Shown: piece by piece, positions 55,708-64,000 of the stretch
How the letters are laid out: every line of letters starts with the position of its first letter
Position numbering within the stretch: the stretch's first letter is position 1
Source of the DNA: Bacteriovoracaceae bacterium
GTDB lineage: Bacteria > Bdellovibrionota > Bacteriovoracia > Bacteriovoracales > Bacteriovoracaceae
DNA length: 64,000 nt
Direction: 5' to 3'
Assembly: GCA_021737405.1 (NCBI GenBank)
Contig: JAIPEG010000001.1
Span: forward strand, 62,001-126,000
Position numbers and translations under genes: made by a program
The notes under the pieces: model-generated
The model's database searches: none
What the model was told of the DNA's origin: nothing
Seen by the model: the letters and a program-made list of their open reading frames with translations, nothing else

Positions 55708-55736
55708 TTAACAGTCCACTAAAAAATGTCTAAAAA
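55708..55736 (+). promoter_or_regulatory. Candidate promoter of the small-protein pair
   Basis: TTAACA, 17 bases, then TAAAAA. It resembles the rplU promoter in layout and lies about 100 bp before the first start codon of the small-protein pair. Confidence 0.35.
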
Positions 55737-55832
55737 GTTAACAGTTTCAATAGGTTAGAGGGCTAAGTTTGTTTAAAGTTTGGACGCATGGTGTCGATAA
55801 GTTTTAAAAGGACAAGACTCCAGGAGGGAAAT

Positions 55833-56048
55833 ATGTCGAATCAATCAAATGGACTAGAGAACGAAGTACTTTTTCAAAAACTTGGTACTACTTGGTACAT
55901 CTTCACAGAAATTAAAGGTGACGTGATTTACTCACAGCTCCCAGAAGGCATGGACCCATATACGACAAAGCTAGAGTTATATGACGTTATTGAGGATCAT
56001 ATGGCCCGAGTTTCAAATAACAGAAGAACTCCAGAGACTGCCGCTTAA
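55833..56048 (+). CDS. Small acidic protein of unknown function
   Basis: A 71-residue protein (MSNQSNGLENEVLFQKLGTT...). I chose the ATG at 55833 over an upstream ATG at 55788 because AGGAGGGAAAT lies directly before it. The core WYIFTEIKGDVIYSQLPEGM suggests a small beta-sheet. It lies immediately before a second small gene (two-base gap), likely one operon. No family recognised. Confidence 0.75.
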   Translation: MSNQSNGLENEVLFQKLGTTWYIFTEIKGDVIYSQLPEGMDPYTTKLELYDVIEDHMARVSNNRRTPETAA

Positions 56049-56050
56049 TA

Positions 56051-56287
56051 ATGGGTGCTTTGGATAAATTTAAGGGCCTTTTTGGTGAAAAGAATACCAA
56101 AAAAGCCCCCGCATCAAGGCCTTCCCCTATTAAAGAGGTCAAAGCAGACGCTGCTAAGTCTCAAGAAAAAGCTGAGGTTGAAGTGCTGCGCCAAAAAATT
56201 CGTGAAAAACTAAAAAAAGACCCAAAGCTTCAAAAAAAGGCTGCAATGGTTCTCGAAAAAATGATCAATGAAAAACCTAAGAAATAA
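56051..56287 (+). CDS. Small basic, Lys-rich protein of unknown function
   Basis: A 78-residue protein, highly basic (KFKGLFGEKNTKKAP; RQKIREKLKKDPKLQKKAAM) and probably helical in its C-terminal half. It could bind nucleic acid. Two bases separate it from the preceding small gene, and a terminator follows. Confidence 0.7.
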   Translation: MGALDKFKGLFGEKNTKKAPASRPSPIKEVKADAAKSQEKAEVEVLRQKIREKLKKDPKLQKKAAMVLEKMINEKPKK

Positions 56288-56306
56288 AACTCAATAATTT
56301 TTCTCT

Positions 56307-56335
56307 TTCCCCCTCTACATGAGGGGGAATTCTTT
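56307..56335 (+). terminator. Intrinsic terminator of the small-protein pair
   Basis: TTCCCCCTC and GAGGGGGAA form a 9-bp stem with loop TACAT, followed by a short TTCTTT tract. Confidence 0.7.
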
Positions 56336-56398
56336 AGTGCAACAATTCACAGAATTCGTTATCATTGCTGGGTATCACCTGCTTAAAGGACACCCCCA

Positions 56399-57499
56399 AT
56401 GGCCGTTTCTTTTTATAATTTTGAAGACCTTCACCACGACGAATTAAAAAATACCATTAAAGATCGTCTAAACTCTATCATTGATAACAATGCCTTTGTT
56501 GAGGGTGAATTTAATCAAGCCTTCGAAAAAGAGTTTGCGGCCATGCAAAAGGCCAAGCACTGCCTACTCGTTGCTAACGGAACAGATGCTTTAGAGATTG
56601 CCCTGAAGGTCTATGGAGTGGGCCCCGGTGATAAGGTTGGTGTTCCAGGAATTACTTTTTATGCAACTGCTGAAGCCGTGTTAAACGTCGGAGCAACTCC
56701 TGTGTGGGTTGACGTCGATTCTGTAGCCGGTCTCTTTTGTCCTAAGTCATTAGAGCGAGTTCACGCCAAACATAACCTAAAGGCCATCATGCCAGTTCAT
56801 ATTTATGGACTGCCTTGCCCCATGAAAGAAATTAACTCCTTTTGTAAAACCCATAATATTGCCGTTATTGAAGATGCCGCTCAAGCCCAGGGAACTTACT
56901 ATGGTGAAGACTCCCCCGTTGGAGACTCTCCCAATTTAGTGACTTTTTCTTTCTATCCCACAAAGAATCTAAGTGCCTTTGGAGACGCTGGTTGCATTTT
57001 AACGAATGACGACAAACTAGCTAAGAAAATTTTGGCCGAAAGAAATCATGGACGAGGTGATGACATGGTGATGGGAAGAAATTCCCGCTGTGATCATATG
57101 CAGGCTGCGATTCTTCATGCCAAACTTCCTGAGATTCAAAAATTTAACAACCAAAGAAAAATGGTTGCCGAGCGCTACTTCAATGCCCTTAAAGGAATTC
57201 CAGTAAAGGTTCTTCCTGAGCACTTTATTTGCTTATCAAGCTGGCACCTCTACCCGGTCCAACTCGAATCAATTGAAATTCGTGAAAAACTGATGGAGCA
57301 CTTAAGAGCAAAGAATATAGGCTGCACTCCTTTTTATGAGAAAACTCTTTCACAAGAAGCTTCTCTCGCTGACTATACAGGAGAAGATGAGGCAGCAAGA
57401 GGATTTGCTGGTCACACACTTTGTTTACCCATGAATCCATTTTTAACCGAAAAAGATGTTCAAGAAGTTGCTACAGCGATAAGAGAATTTTTTAATTAA
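56399..57499 (+). CDS. DegT/DnrJ/EryC1/StrS-family aminotransferase
   Basis: A 366-residue PLP enzyme that aminates sugar nucleotides. Motifs: LLVANGTDALEIALK, EDAAQAQG (D159), and the PLP lysine K189 in FYPTKNLSAFGDAG. It is probably for an amino-sugar of LPS or glycan. It is a single gene, with only a weak ribosome site (CACCCCCA), and no other sugar gene is adjacent. It converges on the metalloprotease with a 4-bp overlap. Confidence 0.92.
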   Translation: MAVSFYNFEDLHHDELKNTIKDRLNSIIDNNAFVEGEFNQAFEKEFAAMQKAKHCLLVANGTDALEIALKVYGVGPGDKVGVPGITFYATAEAVLNVGATPVWVDVDSVAGLFCPKSLERVHAKHNLKAIMPVHIYGLPCPMKEINSFCKTHNIAVIEDAAQAQGTYYGEDSPVGDSPNLVTFSFYPTKNLSAFGDAGCILTNDDKLAKKILAERNHGRGDDMVMGRNSRCDHMQAAILHAKLPEIQKFNNQRKMVAERYFNALKGIPVKVLPEHFICLSSWHLYPVQLESIEIREKLMEHLRAKNIGCTPFYEKTLSQEASLADYTGEDEAARGFAGHTLCLPMNPFLTEKDVQEVATAIREFFN

Positions 57500-59370
57500 T
57501 CTCTGCTATCGTTCCAGCAGTTTCGAATCGTGATTTCTTGATTATTGGCGCGCATTTCCTGAAGGCATACTTCGGGTAGCACTCTTCCAGCAACCGCTTC
57601 GTTATGAAGAAGCCTATATAGATCTGGTGAATGAGGCGTTGCCTGAGTTGATCTCACAGAATTAACTCCTGAATAGAAAGCTTGGCCCTCGTAAAAGGAA
57701 TAACAATTTCTATTGCGGTCTTGTGAGAGCGCCATAAAAGCAAAGAGATCGGCATAGTCCTCTTCCTCTTTTACTCCATTGGCCAGTGGATCACCGGCAA
57801 TCACAGAGAATAAATGACCTAATCCGCCCCCCGTTTGATTGCGATTGAGGCAATTCTTTGTTTTCTGATAAGAGCGCTTGGATTTTTGAGAACCCTCTTC
57901 TTGAAGAAAGTTAGAAACAATGTGGCCTACTTCATGAGCAAAAATATGCTCTCCAATATTTGGATAGTCCTTTAACGTCATCGCTCCCATAGAAACACGG
58001 TCGTGATTATGAGCGTGACCCGTATGTGTCGTAAGAGCATTTGCATTAGCATCTATTTCTAGGGGGAGCTGGCAAAAGCCTTCACCTAAATTTAAGGCAT
58101 TGAGATTTGAATAATGAACAGAGGAACTCGCGGCCTCTCCTTGCCCATAATAATCTAAAACCCCTCTCTTCTCACTAATTAATCCTTCCATACGACTTAA
58201 GTAGTCTTCTTGTGAGGGAGGAATAGAAACTTCTAAATTTTGAAGCCTCGGAGAAAGACGGGCACCAGTTTGTCGTGAGAGCCTTCTTCCCATGTTCGTT
58301 ATAATCTGATCTCGAGTTGATGATATTTGAGAGACGATTCTTGCTCTCTCTTGTGTTGTCGGTAAAGTAGCAGCCTGTTCACTCATGGCATAAAGGCAGC
58401 TACTGATAAATAGATTCTTAGATGATTCATCAAAATTATCGGGATAGATTTCTGGCTCAATTCGATTTTCACCAGCATTTTGATAAATCTGAGATTGTAA
58501 GGCAATCGCCTCAGGGTCATAGTGCATAATATTTTCAAGCTGAAAAGTAAGGGCCACCTCTTCTAGTTTTACTAAAAAAGAATTTGGAACATTTTCACTA
58601 ATTTGATTAACCGACTGGAGGCTATAGATCGTTGTTAAAAGGTCCATTTTAGAAGTACTCTCTGGCGGAAGGTCTCTGATTAAGGTCTCAAACCTTCCAA
58701 GTAACATTGTTCTAGCATTAGGATTTGTGATCTCTCTTCTCACTCCCAAAATAATTTCCGATGTTCTCATTTTTTCTCTTAAAAGAGAGACAAGACGATA
58801 ATTACTTCTAACGAGGGCCTCATTCCAATGGGGATAAACATTGCGAATCTCTTCGAGCACTCTTCCTTCCCTTGGCAAGCGTTCAGTTGGATCTCCCATT
58901 TGCATCAAGGCATAAGAAAAATCAAGTTGAGACTGTTCAACTGTTTTTCTCAGGGCAAGCTTTCTAGCAAAGTCAGGATTATTTTTAAGAAACTCTTGGC
59001 CTTTCGTTGCATTCCCCTTAAGCGTATTAAAAAGGTTTGTCATGGCCCCACTAAAACGGGTTTCAAGAGAGGATCTCATCACAGCCGCACTTTCATCCCT
59101 TGCTTCTAAAACGCTTCCAAGAGAAGTGGCGTCCGTATTTCTACATATTTCCCGCACGCAATTTGCGTAAGGAAAATTATCAAAATAATTCAATTCATCG
59201 GTTGAGCCAGAGCACGCTTCCTCTCCTTCACAGCCGTCAGAAGACACAGATCCATCAACAAAACAGCCAATTTGGCCCACGGCCTCAACGTGCTCGGGAG
59301 TGAGTCCTTCAAAAGCATTGGTATTAAAGACAAAAAGGATTAAGCAAATGATTGAACTTATTTTTTGCAT
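57496..59370 (-). CDS. Secreted putative zinc metalloprotease
   Basis: A 624-residue protein with signal IICLILFVFNTNAF. The C-terminal part has the zinc motif AHEVGHIVSNF (HEVGH at 479-483). About 55 residues on, KEEEDYADLFAF may supply a third ligand, as in gluzincins. The N-terminal about 400 residues are helical and of unknown role, with several Cys suggesting disulfides. It overlaps the upstream small gene by 13 bp. It is a plausible predation-related protease; that is inference. Zinc-motif evidence is strong, family is not. Confidence 0.82.
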   Translation of the reverse strand: MQKISSIICLILFVFNTNAFEGLTPEHVEAVGQIGCFVDGSVSSDGCEGEEACSGSTDELNYFDNFPYANCVREICRNTDATSLGSVLEARDESAAVMRSSLETRFSGAMTNLFNTLKGNATKGQEFLKNNPDFARKLALRKTVEQSQLDFSYALMQMGDPTERLPREGRVLEEIRNVYPHWNEALVRSNYRLVSLLREKMRTSEIILGVRREITNPNARTMLLGRFETLIRDLPPESTSKMDLLTTIYSLQSVNQISENVPNSFLVKLEEVALTFQLENIMHYDPEAIALQSQIYQNAGENRIEPEIYPDNFDESSKNLFISSCLYAMSEQAATLPTTQERARIVSQISSTRDQIITNMGRRLSRQTGARLSPRLQNLEVSIPPSQEDYLSRMEGLISEKRGVLDYYGQGEAASSSVHYSNLNALNLGEGFCQLPLEIDANANALTTHTGHAHNHDRVSMGAMTLKDYPNIGEHIFAHEVGHIVSNFLQEEGSQKSKRSYQKTKNCLNRNQTGGGLGHLFSVIAGDPLANGVKEEEDYADLFAFMALSQDRNRNCYSFYEGQAFYSGVNSVRSTQATPHSPDLYRLLHNEAVAGRVLPEVCLQEMRANNQEITIRNCWNDSRD

Positions 59371-59783
59371 AATCCCTCCGCGAGTTTCATGTAGGTATAA
59401 ATTCTTGTGTGCAAATCCATTAGAGAAGGCTGCATTCTTTGATCATGAAAAATGTAGTGATCCTTTTCATTAATTCTAAGGGAACCTAAGACTTGTGTTT
59501 TCTCAGGCACTCGCTGACTCTCTTGAATGAAGGCGTGAATTTTTAAGGTCAAAATTTTATCAATAGAGGTAACGACTGGTTTATTACAACTTTCAATAAA
59601 GAAGCCCAAACGAGTTCCGAGGTATTGAAAGCGGACATAATTCTTCTTTCTCTCAAGCCGGTAATTGAGCTTTGGGCTACTCACCTCAAGAGAGAATCCA
59701 TCTTTTAACCAACGCAGAGATTCACTTTTCGCCTGAGCGCCAAATATGGTGAGTAAGAGAAATGATAATGCTAGTCGCTTCAT
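59358..59783 (-). CDS. Small secreted protein coupled to the metalloprotease
   Basis: A 141-residue protein with signal LALSFLLLTIFGAQA. The mature part is basic and strand-like (LEVSSPKLNYRLERKKNYVR), with two Cys. Its end overlaps the metalloprotease start by 13 bp. It could be an inhibitor, chaperone or partner of the protease. No family recognised. Confidence 0.72.
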   Translation of the reverse strand: MKRLALSFLLLTIFGAQAKSESLRWLKDGFSLEVSSPKLNYRLERKKNYVRFQYLGTRLGFFIESCNKPVVTSIDKILTLKIHAFIQESQRVPEKTQVLGSLRINEKDHYIFHDQRMQPSLMDLHTRIYTYMKLAEGLCKK

Positions 59784-59854
59784 AGTAATGTTTTCGGATA
59801 TTTAGGGGTCACTAATAAGGACTTTCTTCAAAATGAGTAGCTATTTTAGCCCTT

Positions 59855-60679
59855 ATGGCCAAAATCCTCCTGTTTTTGATAAGTTGCGTGGCTATGACCG
59901 ATATTACGAAAATGGATACTGAGCCGACTGATGCCCAAGAAGAGGCAGTGGAAAGTAAGAAACCTAAGACCAATGAATTTGATCGTCTTTATCAAAAAGA
60001 CTTTCAATACCTTCATCGAAATCCTTATCACGATAAACTCACCGAGTTTGATGAATTCGTCATGCGAGACAGTGAGACCGAAACTCATCTTGGAAAATGG
60101 AACGAAGAAGTTTTCAAAAGAGAGGCTCCACTTTGCGTTGAGATTGGCTCAGGCTATGGTCACTTTATGCTCGATTACTGTGAAAATAATCCAGACGTAA
60201 ATTTTGTTGGCATGGATTTACGATTTAAGCGCTCTTATAACCTTGCTAAAAGGTTGGCGAAATTTCCTTTTAAAAGCTTTCGCTATTTGCGAGCGCGTGG
60301 CGAGAGAATTGAATTCATGTTCGCCGAAAATGAAGTGAACCGTCTCTTCTACTTTTTTCCTGATCCGTGGCCTAAGAAGCGCCATAATAAAAAGCGACTT
60401 TTTCAGATGCCTTTTTTGCAAGCGGCCTATAAAGTTTTGGAGCCAGGTGGTACACTCTACGTTAAGACAGATCACGAGCAGTACGCTGAGTGGATGATAG
60501 AGCACATGGAGCGACCAGAAGCTCTTGAGCTATTTGATATCAAACTTACGACAAGAGACTTATATCAAGAGGCACCTAATCATTACTTAGCTAGCTTTCA
60601 AACAAAATTTGAAAAAATATTTTTAAAGAAAGAGCAGCCCATCAATGCATTCGAACTCGTTTCAAAGAAAGAGAAATAA
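59855..60679 (+). CDS. trmB: tRNA (guanine-N7)-methyltransferase
   Basis: A 274-residue methyltransferase for G46 of tRNA. Motifs: VEIGSGYGHFML (SAM site), FVGMDLRFKR, FYFFPDPWPKKRHNKKRLFQ (the PDPWPK motif), and LYVKTDH. The annotated start gives a hydrophobic N-terminus (MAKILLFLISC) unlike other TrmB proteins. ATG at 59894 (MTDITK) or 59912 (MDTEPT) are equally possible, and no ribosome site decides. The N-terminal about 90 residues before the domain are acidic. It is followed seven bases later by dnaG. Confidence 0.93.
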   Translation: MAKILLFLISCVAMTDITKMDTEPTDAQEEAVESKKPKTNEFDRLYQKDFQYLHRNPYHDKLTEFDEFVMRDSETETHLGKWNEEVFKREAPLCVEIGSGYGHFMLDYCENNPDVNFVGMDLRFKRSYNLAKRLAKFPFKSFRYLRARGERIEFMFAENEVNRLFYFFPDPWPKKRHNKKRLFQMPFLQAAYKVLEPGGTLYVKTDHEQYAEWMIEHMERPEALELFDIKLTTRDLYQEAPNHYLASFQTKFEKIFLKKEQPINAFELVSKKEK

Positions 60680-60685
60680 GCATCC

Positions 60686-62581
60686 ATGGCAGGAACACTT
60701 GACGAACTTATCGCGCGAATAAAAGATCTTCCGGTTTCGGAAGTTATTGAGCGCTATGTTCACACCGTCAGAAAAGGAACTCAGACTTTAGCAGTCTGTC
60801 CTTTTCACGATGATCACAGTCCTTCACTCACAGTGAACGATCAACGAGGCATGTGGTTTTGCTTCGTTGATAATATGGGAGGCGACGCCATCAAATTTGT
60901 CATGCTTTATCGAAAGCTCGAATTTATGGAGGCCTTAAGAGATATTTGTGACAAGCTTGGTTGGAGCTTTGATGATTATCATCAAACGAAAAAGTCTTCT
61001 CCAAAAATTGAAATGGGTAAGAAGCTCTTGGGCAACACCATGAAGCTCTACCGAAAATTAGCAGAGACGGGTCAACATAAACCCTTTTTAGATTTCCTTG
61101 AAAAAAGAGGTCTCTCAGCTGAAACAGCAAAAACCTATCAACTAGGCTTTGCTCCACCTAACTACACCCTCTTTGATTACATCTCCTCCATTAAAGATGA
61201 GAAAGACCGAAGCTTTGCCCTATCTGTGGCAGAAGAATTGGGACTTATAAAGAAGAGCACTTTTGGCGAAAAGTCCCACTATGATACCTTTCGCGACCGC
61301 ATAATGTTTCCCATTTGGGACCAATTTGGCCAAGTCATCGGCTTTACCTCTAGGTCCATTAGTGACGAACAAAAGCCCAAATACTTAAATTCACTCGACT
61401 CTTTCCTCTTTAACAAGAAGAACATCCTCTATGGCCTACACCTTGCAAAAAATGTCATTAGAGAGCGCGATCAAGCGATTCTCGTCGAAGGAAACATGGA
61501 TCAGGTGGCCCTTTATAAAAATGGATTTGAGAACTCTCTGGCGATCATGGGTGTCGCCCTTGGAGATAGCTCCGTTATCAAGTTATTGGCCTTAAGCAAA
61601 AATATTGTGCTCTCTCTTGATAATGATCAGCCCGGTTGGCGAGCGGCGATTAGAATTAACGCTCAGCTAATGGAAAAGGGAGTGACTCCCCATTTTCTCG
61701 ACCTCGGTGAATACAAAGATCCTGATGATTTTTTAACGGCTAGCGGCAGAGATGCTCTGGCCAAGAGGATCGAGGAGTCTAAACCATTCGTTGATGTTCA
61801 GATAGAAAGGTCTTTCCCAGAAAAAATACCTGAGCTTGCAGAGAGAAGGCTTGATCTTCTAAAGAGTGTCTTTGAGATCCTAAGTCCCTTGAAAAACTCA
61901 CTTTCTGCTACTGAAAGAGTCATTCTCTACGCCAAAAGACTTGGTCTTCAATCCGACTCGGCCTCTATTGTGAAGAGCTATGAAGAATTTTTAGAAAAGC
62001 AAAATAGACCATTGGGTCGGGCCAATCAGCAGCAAGAAAGTAGTCCCATTGTTGAAATGGATTTTGAGAATCAGGAGATCAGTCAGGAAAAAGTTAAAAT
62101 AGATCGCCAACTAACAGCAGTGGAAAGTCGTCTCCTGCAAAATCTAGTCCAACATCCAGAACTGATGTTACGAGAGGAAATAGCCGAACTCCTTGATTTT
62201 GTGGGAAATGATGAGGTAAAAGGGTATATTTTAAAGCTTCGTGAACTTATGTACGAAATAGATGAAACTGAATATTCATCGGTCGTTCAATCGCTCATGA
62301 GGGACGATTTTTATTCGGCCGAATTAACGGCCGTCGTTGGCGGTGCACTTTATAAATATCAAGAAGCAAATCTTGATGAAAAAGTTTCCCTCAAGATGAT
62401 TGAAGATATTAAAAAGAATTTACAAGTTGAGCAACTGAAAGAGGAAAAAAAATATTTAAAAGGTCTTCATGGGCGTGCCCAAACAGATGAAGAACAAAAG
62501 CATATCCTCGCTCAGCTTATGCAGGTTGAAATTAAACTTTCTGAACTAAAGAGTTCACCAAGAAATAAACCTGCTCGATAA
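60686..62581 (+). CDS. dnaG: DNA primase
   Basis: A 631-residue primase that makes RNA primers at the fork. The N-terminal zinc ribbon has C38 and H41 (CPFH) and C59, but position 62, normally Cys (CFGC), is Asp here (CFVDNMGGD). The TOPRIM domain shows LVEGNMDQVALY and LSLDNDQPGWRAA. The C-terminal helicase-binding region is long and helical. Asp could still act as ligand. Everything else is normal, and it precedes rpoD as in the classic operon. The AGCATCC-type start region lacks a strong ribosome site. Confidence 0.95.
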   Translation: MAGTLDELIARIKDLPVSEVIERYVHTVRKGTQTLAVCPFHDDHSPSLTVNDQRGMWFCFVDNMGGDAIKFVMLYRKLEFMEALRDICDKLGWSFDDYHQTKKSSPKIEMGKKLLGNTMKLYRKLAETGQHKPFLDFLEKRGLSAETAKTYQLGFAPPNYTLFDYISSIKDEKDRSFALSVAEELGLIKKSTFGEKSHYDTFRDRIMFPIWDQFGQVIGFTSRSISDEQKPKYLNSLDSFLFNKKNILYGLHLAKNVIRERDQAILVEGNMDQVALYKNGFENSLAIMGVALGDSSVIKLLALSKNIVLSLDNDQPGWRAAIRINAQLMEKGVTPHFLDLGEYKDPDDFLTASGRDALAKRIEESKPFVDVQIERSFPEKIPELAERRLDLLKSVFEILSPLKNSLSATERVILYAKRLGLQSDSASIVKSYEEFLEKQNRPLGRANQQQESSPIVEMDFENQEISQEKVKIDRQLTAVESRLLQNLVQHPELMLREEIAELLDFVGNDEVKGYILKLRELMYEIDETEYSSVVQSLMRDDFYSAELTAVVGGALYKYQEANLDEKVSLKMIEDIKKNLQVEQLKEEKKYLKGLHGRAQTDEEQKHILAQLMQVEIKLSELKSSPRNKPAR

Positions 62582-62593
62582 TTTTAGGAAAAA

Positions 62594-62607
62594 GGACCAT
62601 TAGGTCC
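62594..62607. promoter_or_regulatory. Small stem-loop between dnaG and rpoD
   Basis: GGACC-ATTA-GGTCC forms a five-base hairpin, with no T-run after it, so it is not a normal terminator. It may be a processing site, as is known between dnaG and rpoD in E. coli. Short, so chance is possible. Confidence 0.3.
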
Positions 62608-62638
62608 AAAGCTATATAGGCCTACACAAGGAGATTAG

Positions 62639-64000
62639 ATGTCAGTTGTTGGCGCCTTTATCAATTCAAAAGACTTCTCAAAACTACTGATCAAGGGGAA
62701 AGATCAAAACTACCTCACACCTGAGGAAATCAATGACGCCATCCCCTCGAGTATCATCGATCCCGATCAAATTGACGAGATCATGTATACGATTCAGGAA
62801 GCGAGAATCGACATTCAAAATCAGGAAACCGACGAGGATGATGATGGCATCCGTTTAGATGGTACTGAAATTATCGAAGAAACTCTTTCAAAAGAAGAGA
62901 AAGCTGAGCTTCGTTCAGCTTCAACAGATCCTGTTAAGCTTTACTTAAAGCGCATGGGTTCTGTGGCCCTCCTTACTCGTGAAGGAGAGGTTGAGATTGC
63001 TAAAGAAATTGAAGAAGGTGAAAGAGAGATTATTCTTTCTTGTCTCAAGTCTTCCCACGCTCTTAATGAAATTGCGGAACTCAAAAACAAGGTTGAATCA
63101 CAAGAAAACCAAAGTGAGTACGTAAAAGAATTGGTTCGTGGTCTTGATGATGATTCTACAAACCGTGATATCAACAAATTTCAAAAGACCATTTATGAGA
63201 CATGTGACTCAATTGCTGCTCTTTTAAAAGAAGTTGAAAACGAAGACGGAACGCTTAAGAAATTTGATAAGGACCAACAAAAGCGCATGGAAGACATTGG
63301 TGTCACCCTTGCTGACCTTACGTTTAACCGTAAGATCATTAACAGCTTTGTTGAGCCCGTAAAAAAATACTACATGCAATTTAGAGATCATTATGATCAA
63401 CAAGATCGTATCTTTAAGTTTCTAGAAGTAGAAGGTCCTGAGACTTATAAAGTTCTCTACGATCAAGTGATGGAAGACGATAACTTCAAAAGAAAGCTCG
63501 CTAAAGACCTCTTCACAACTGACGCTAAAATTGAACAGCTTATCAGAAACCAAGAAGACGTTTTAAGAAAGCTTCGTAGACTTTCCCTTGATGCGGGAAT
63601 GGAATTTGAAGATATTGAGCGTGTTTACAATATTATTCTTGATGGTGAAACAAAAGCTGACAAGGCCAAGGCAAGACTTGTTGAGGCTAACCTAAGACTT
63701 GTTGTTTCTATCGCTAAGAAATACACAAACCGTGGTCTACAATTTCTCGATCTTATTCAAGAAGGTAACATCGGTCTAATGAAGGCCGTTGATAAGTTTG
63801 AGTATCGTCGTGGTTACAAATTTTCAACATATGCAACTTGGTGGATTCGTCAGGCGATCACGAGAGCGATTGCCGATCAAGCAAGAACGATTCGTATCCC
63901 AGTTCACATGATTGAGACCATCAACAAAATGGTTCGTACCCAAAGACAACTTGTTCAAGAGCTCGGACGTGAGCCAACTCCTGAAGAAATTGCAGATCGT
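62639..64000 (+). CDS. rpoD: RNA polymerase primary sigma factor (right end cut)
   Basis: The first 454 codons of sigma-70, start ATG with AAGGAG five bases upstream. Region 1.1 starts near [20 protein letters not shown]. Region 1.2 has [20 protein letters not shown]. Region 2 has [40 protein letters not shown], and [20 protein letters not shown]. Region 3 begins [15 protein letters not shown] before the window ends in [11 protein letters not shown] spacer between 1.2 and 2 is present, as in proteobacterial-type RpoD. Promoter-specific regions 3-4 lie outside the window. Confidence 0.96.
   Translation, partial: MSVVGAFINSKDFSKLLIKGKDQNYLTPEEINDAIPSSIIDPDQIDEIMYTIQEARIDIQNQETDEDDDGIRLDGTEIIEETLSKEEKAELRSASTDPVKLYLKRMGSVALLTREGEVEIAKEIEEGEREIILSCLKSSHALNEIAELKNKVESQENQSEYVKELVRGLDDDSTNRDINKFQKTIYETCDSIAALLKEVENEDGTLKKFDKDQQKRMEDIGVTLADLTFNRKIINSFVEPVKKYYMQFRDHYDQQDRIFKFLEVEGPETYKVLYDQVMEDDNFKRKLAKDLFTTDAKIEQLIRNQEDVLRKLRRLSLDAGMEFEDIERVYNIILDGETKADKAKARLVEANLRLVVSIAKKYTNRGLQFLDLIQEGNIGLMKAVDKFEYRRGYKFSTYATWWIRQAITRAIADQARTIRIPVHMIETINKMVRTQRQLVQELGREPTPEEIADR

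Overview
The window looks like chromosomal DNA from a low-GC predatory bacterium of the Bdellovibrionota, most like the Bacteriovoracia (Halobacteriovorax or Bacteriovorax type). This rests on gene content and style, not on a database search: many exported lipoproteins and secreted Cys-rich proteins, long acidic extensions on housekeeping proteins, peptidoglycan enzymes scattered among core genes, and a full gram-negative envelope set. I found no insertion sequence, prophage, CRISPR array or rRNA. There is one tRNA gene, an initiator tRNA. No gap without a gene exceeds about 300 bases.

Layout. 0-3.7 kb (minus): a tightly overlapping operon of UDP-glucose dehydrogenase, nitrilase-family amidase, atypical protein kinase, PP2C phosphatase and the first codons of one more gene. 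3.8-11 kb: a membrane flippase-like protein, then a minus-strand operon ktrB-ktrA-(HAMP/PAS membrane protein)-lepA-unknown. 11-18.2 kb: RNA methyltransferase, TPR lipoprotein plus RodZ-like protein, LptF/G permease, leucyl aminopeptidase and a trmL-type gene whose expected start position is CTT inside the pepA terminator. 18.1-26 kb: two huge GLUG-repeat lipoproteins in tandem. 26-38.4 kb: an envelope region with an exported amidoligase-like lipoprotein, a lysozyme-fold protein, two paralogous outer-membrane barrels, an MltD-type LysM transglycosylase, a YkuD_2-type L,D-transpeptidase, a lipoprotein phosphatase and a DAACS symporter.

38.4-51.1 kb: mostly core genes (lgt; rplU-rpmA-obgE-rsfS-rlmH; E2-like acyltransferase with an Lrp regulator; trpS with tRNA-fMet; rluB-type pseudouridine synthase, scpB, scpA and an M50 protease). 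51.2-59.8 kb: accessory envelope genes (alpha/beta hydrolase-PilZ fusion, two barrel proteins, a cytochrome c fusion, small proteins, DegT aminotransferase, secreted metalloprotease). 59.8-64 kb: trmB, dnaG and rpoD, the last cut by the right edge.

The accessory genes suggest an organism that invests heavily in surface proteins and wall remodelling, as periplasm-invading predators do; that link is inference. The most unusual items are the exported amidoligase-like lipoprotein (26.2 kb), the GLUG lipoprotein pair, the trmL gene without a normal start codon, the DnaG zinc motif with Cys replaced by Asp, the alpha/beta hydrolase-PilZ fusion, and the kinase/phosphatase operon at the left edge.
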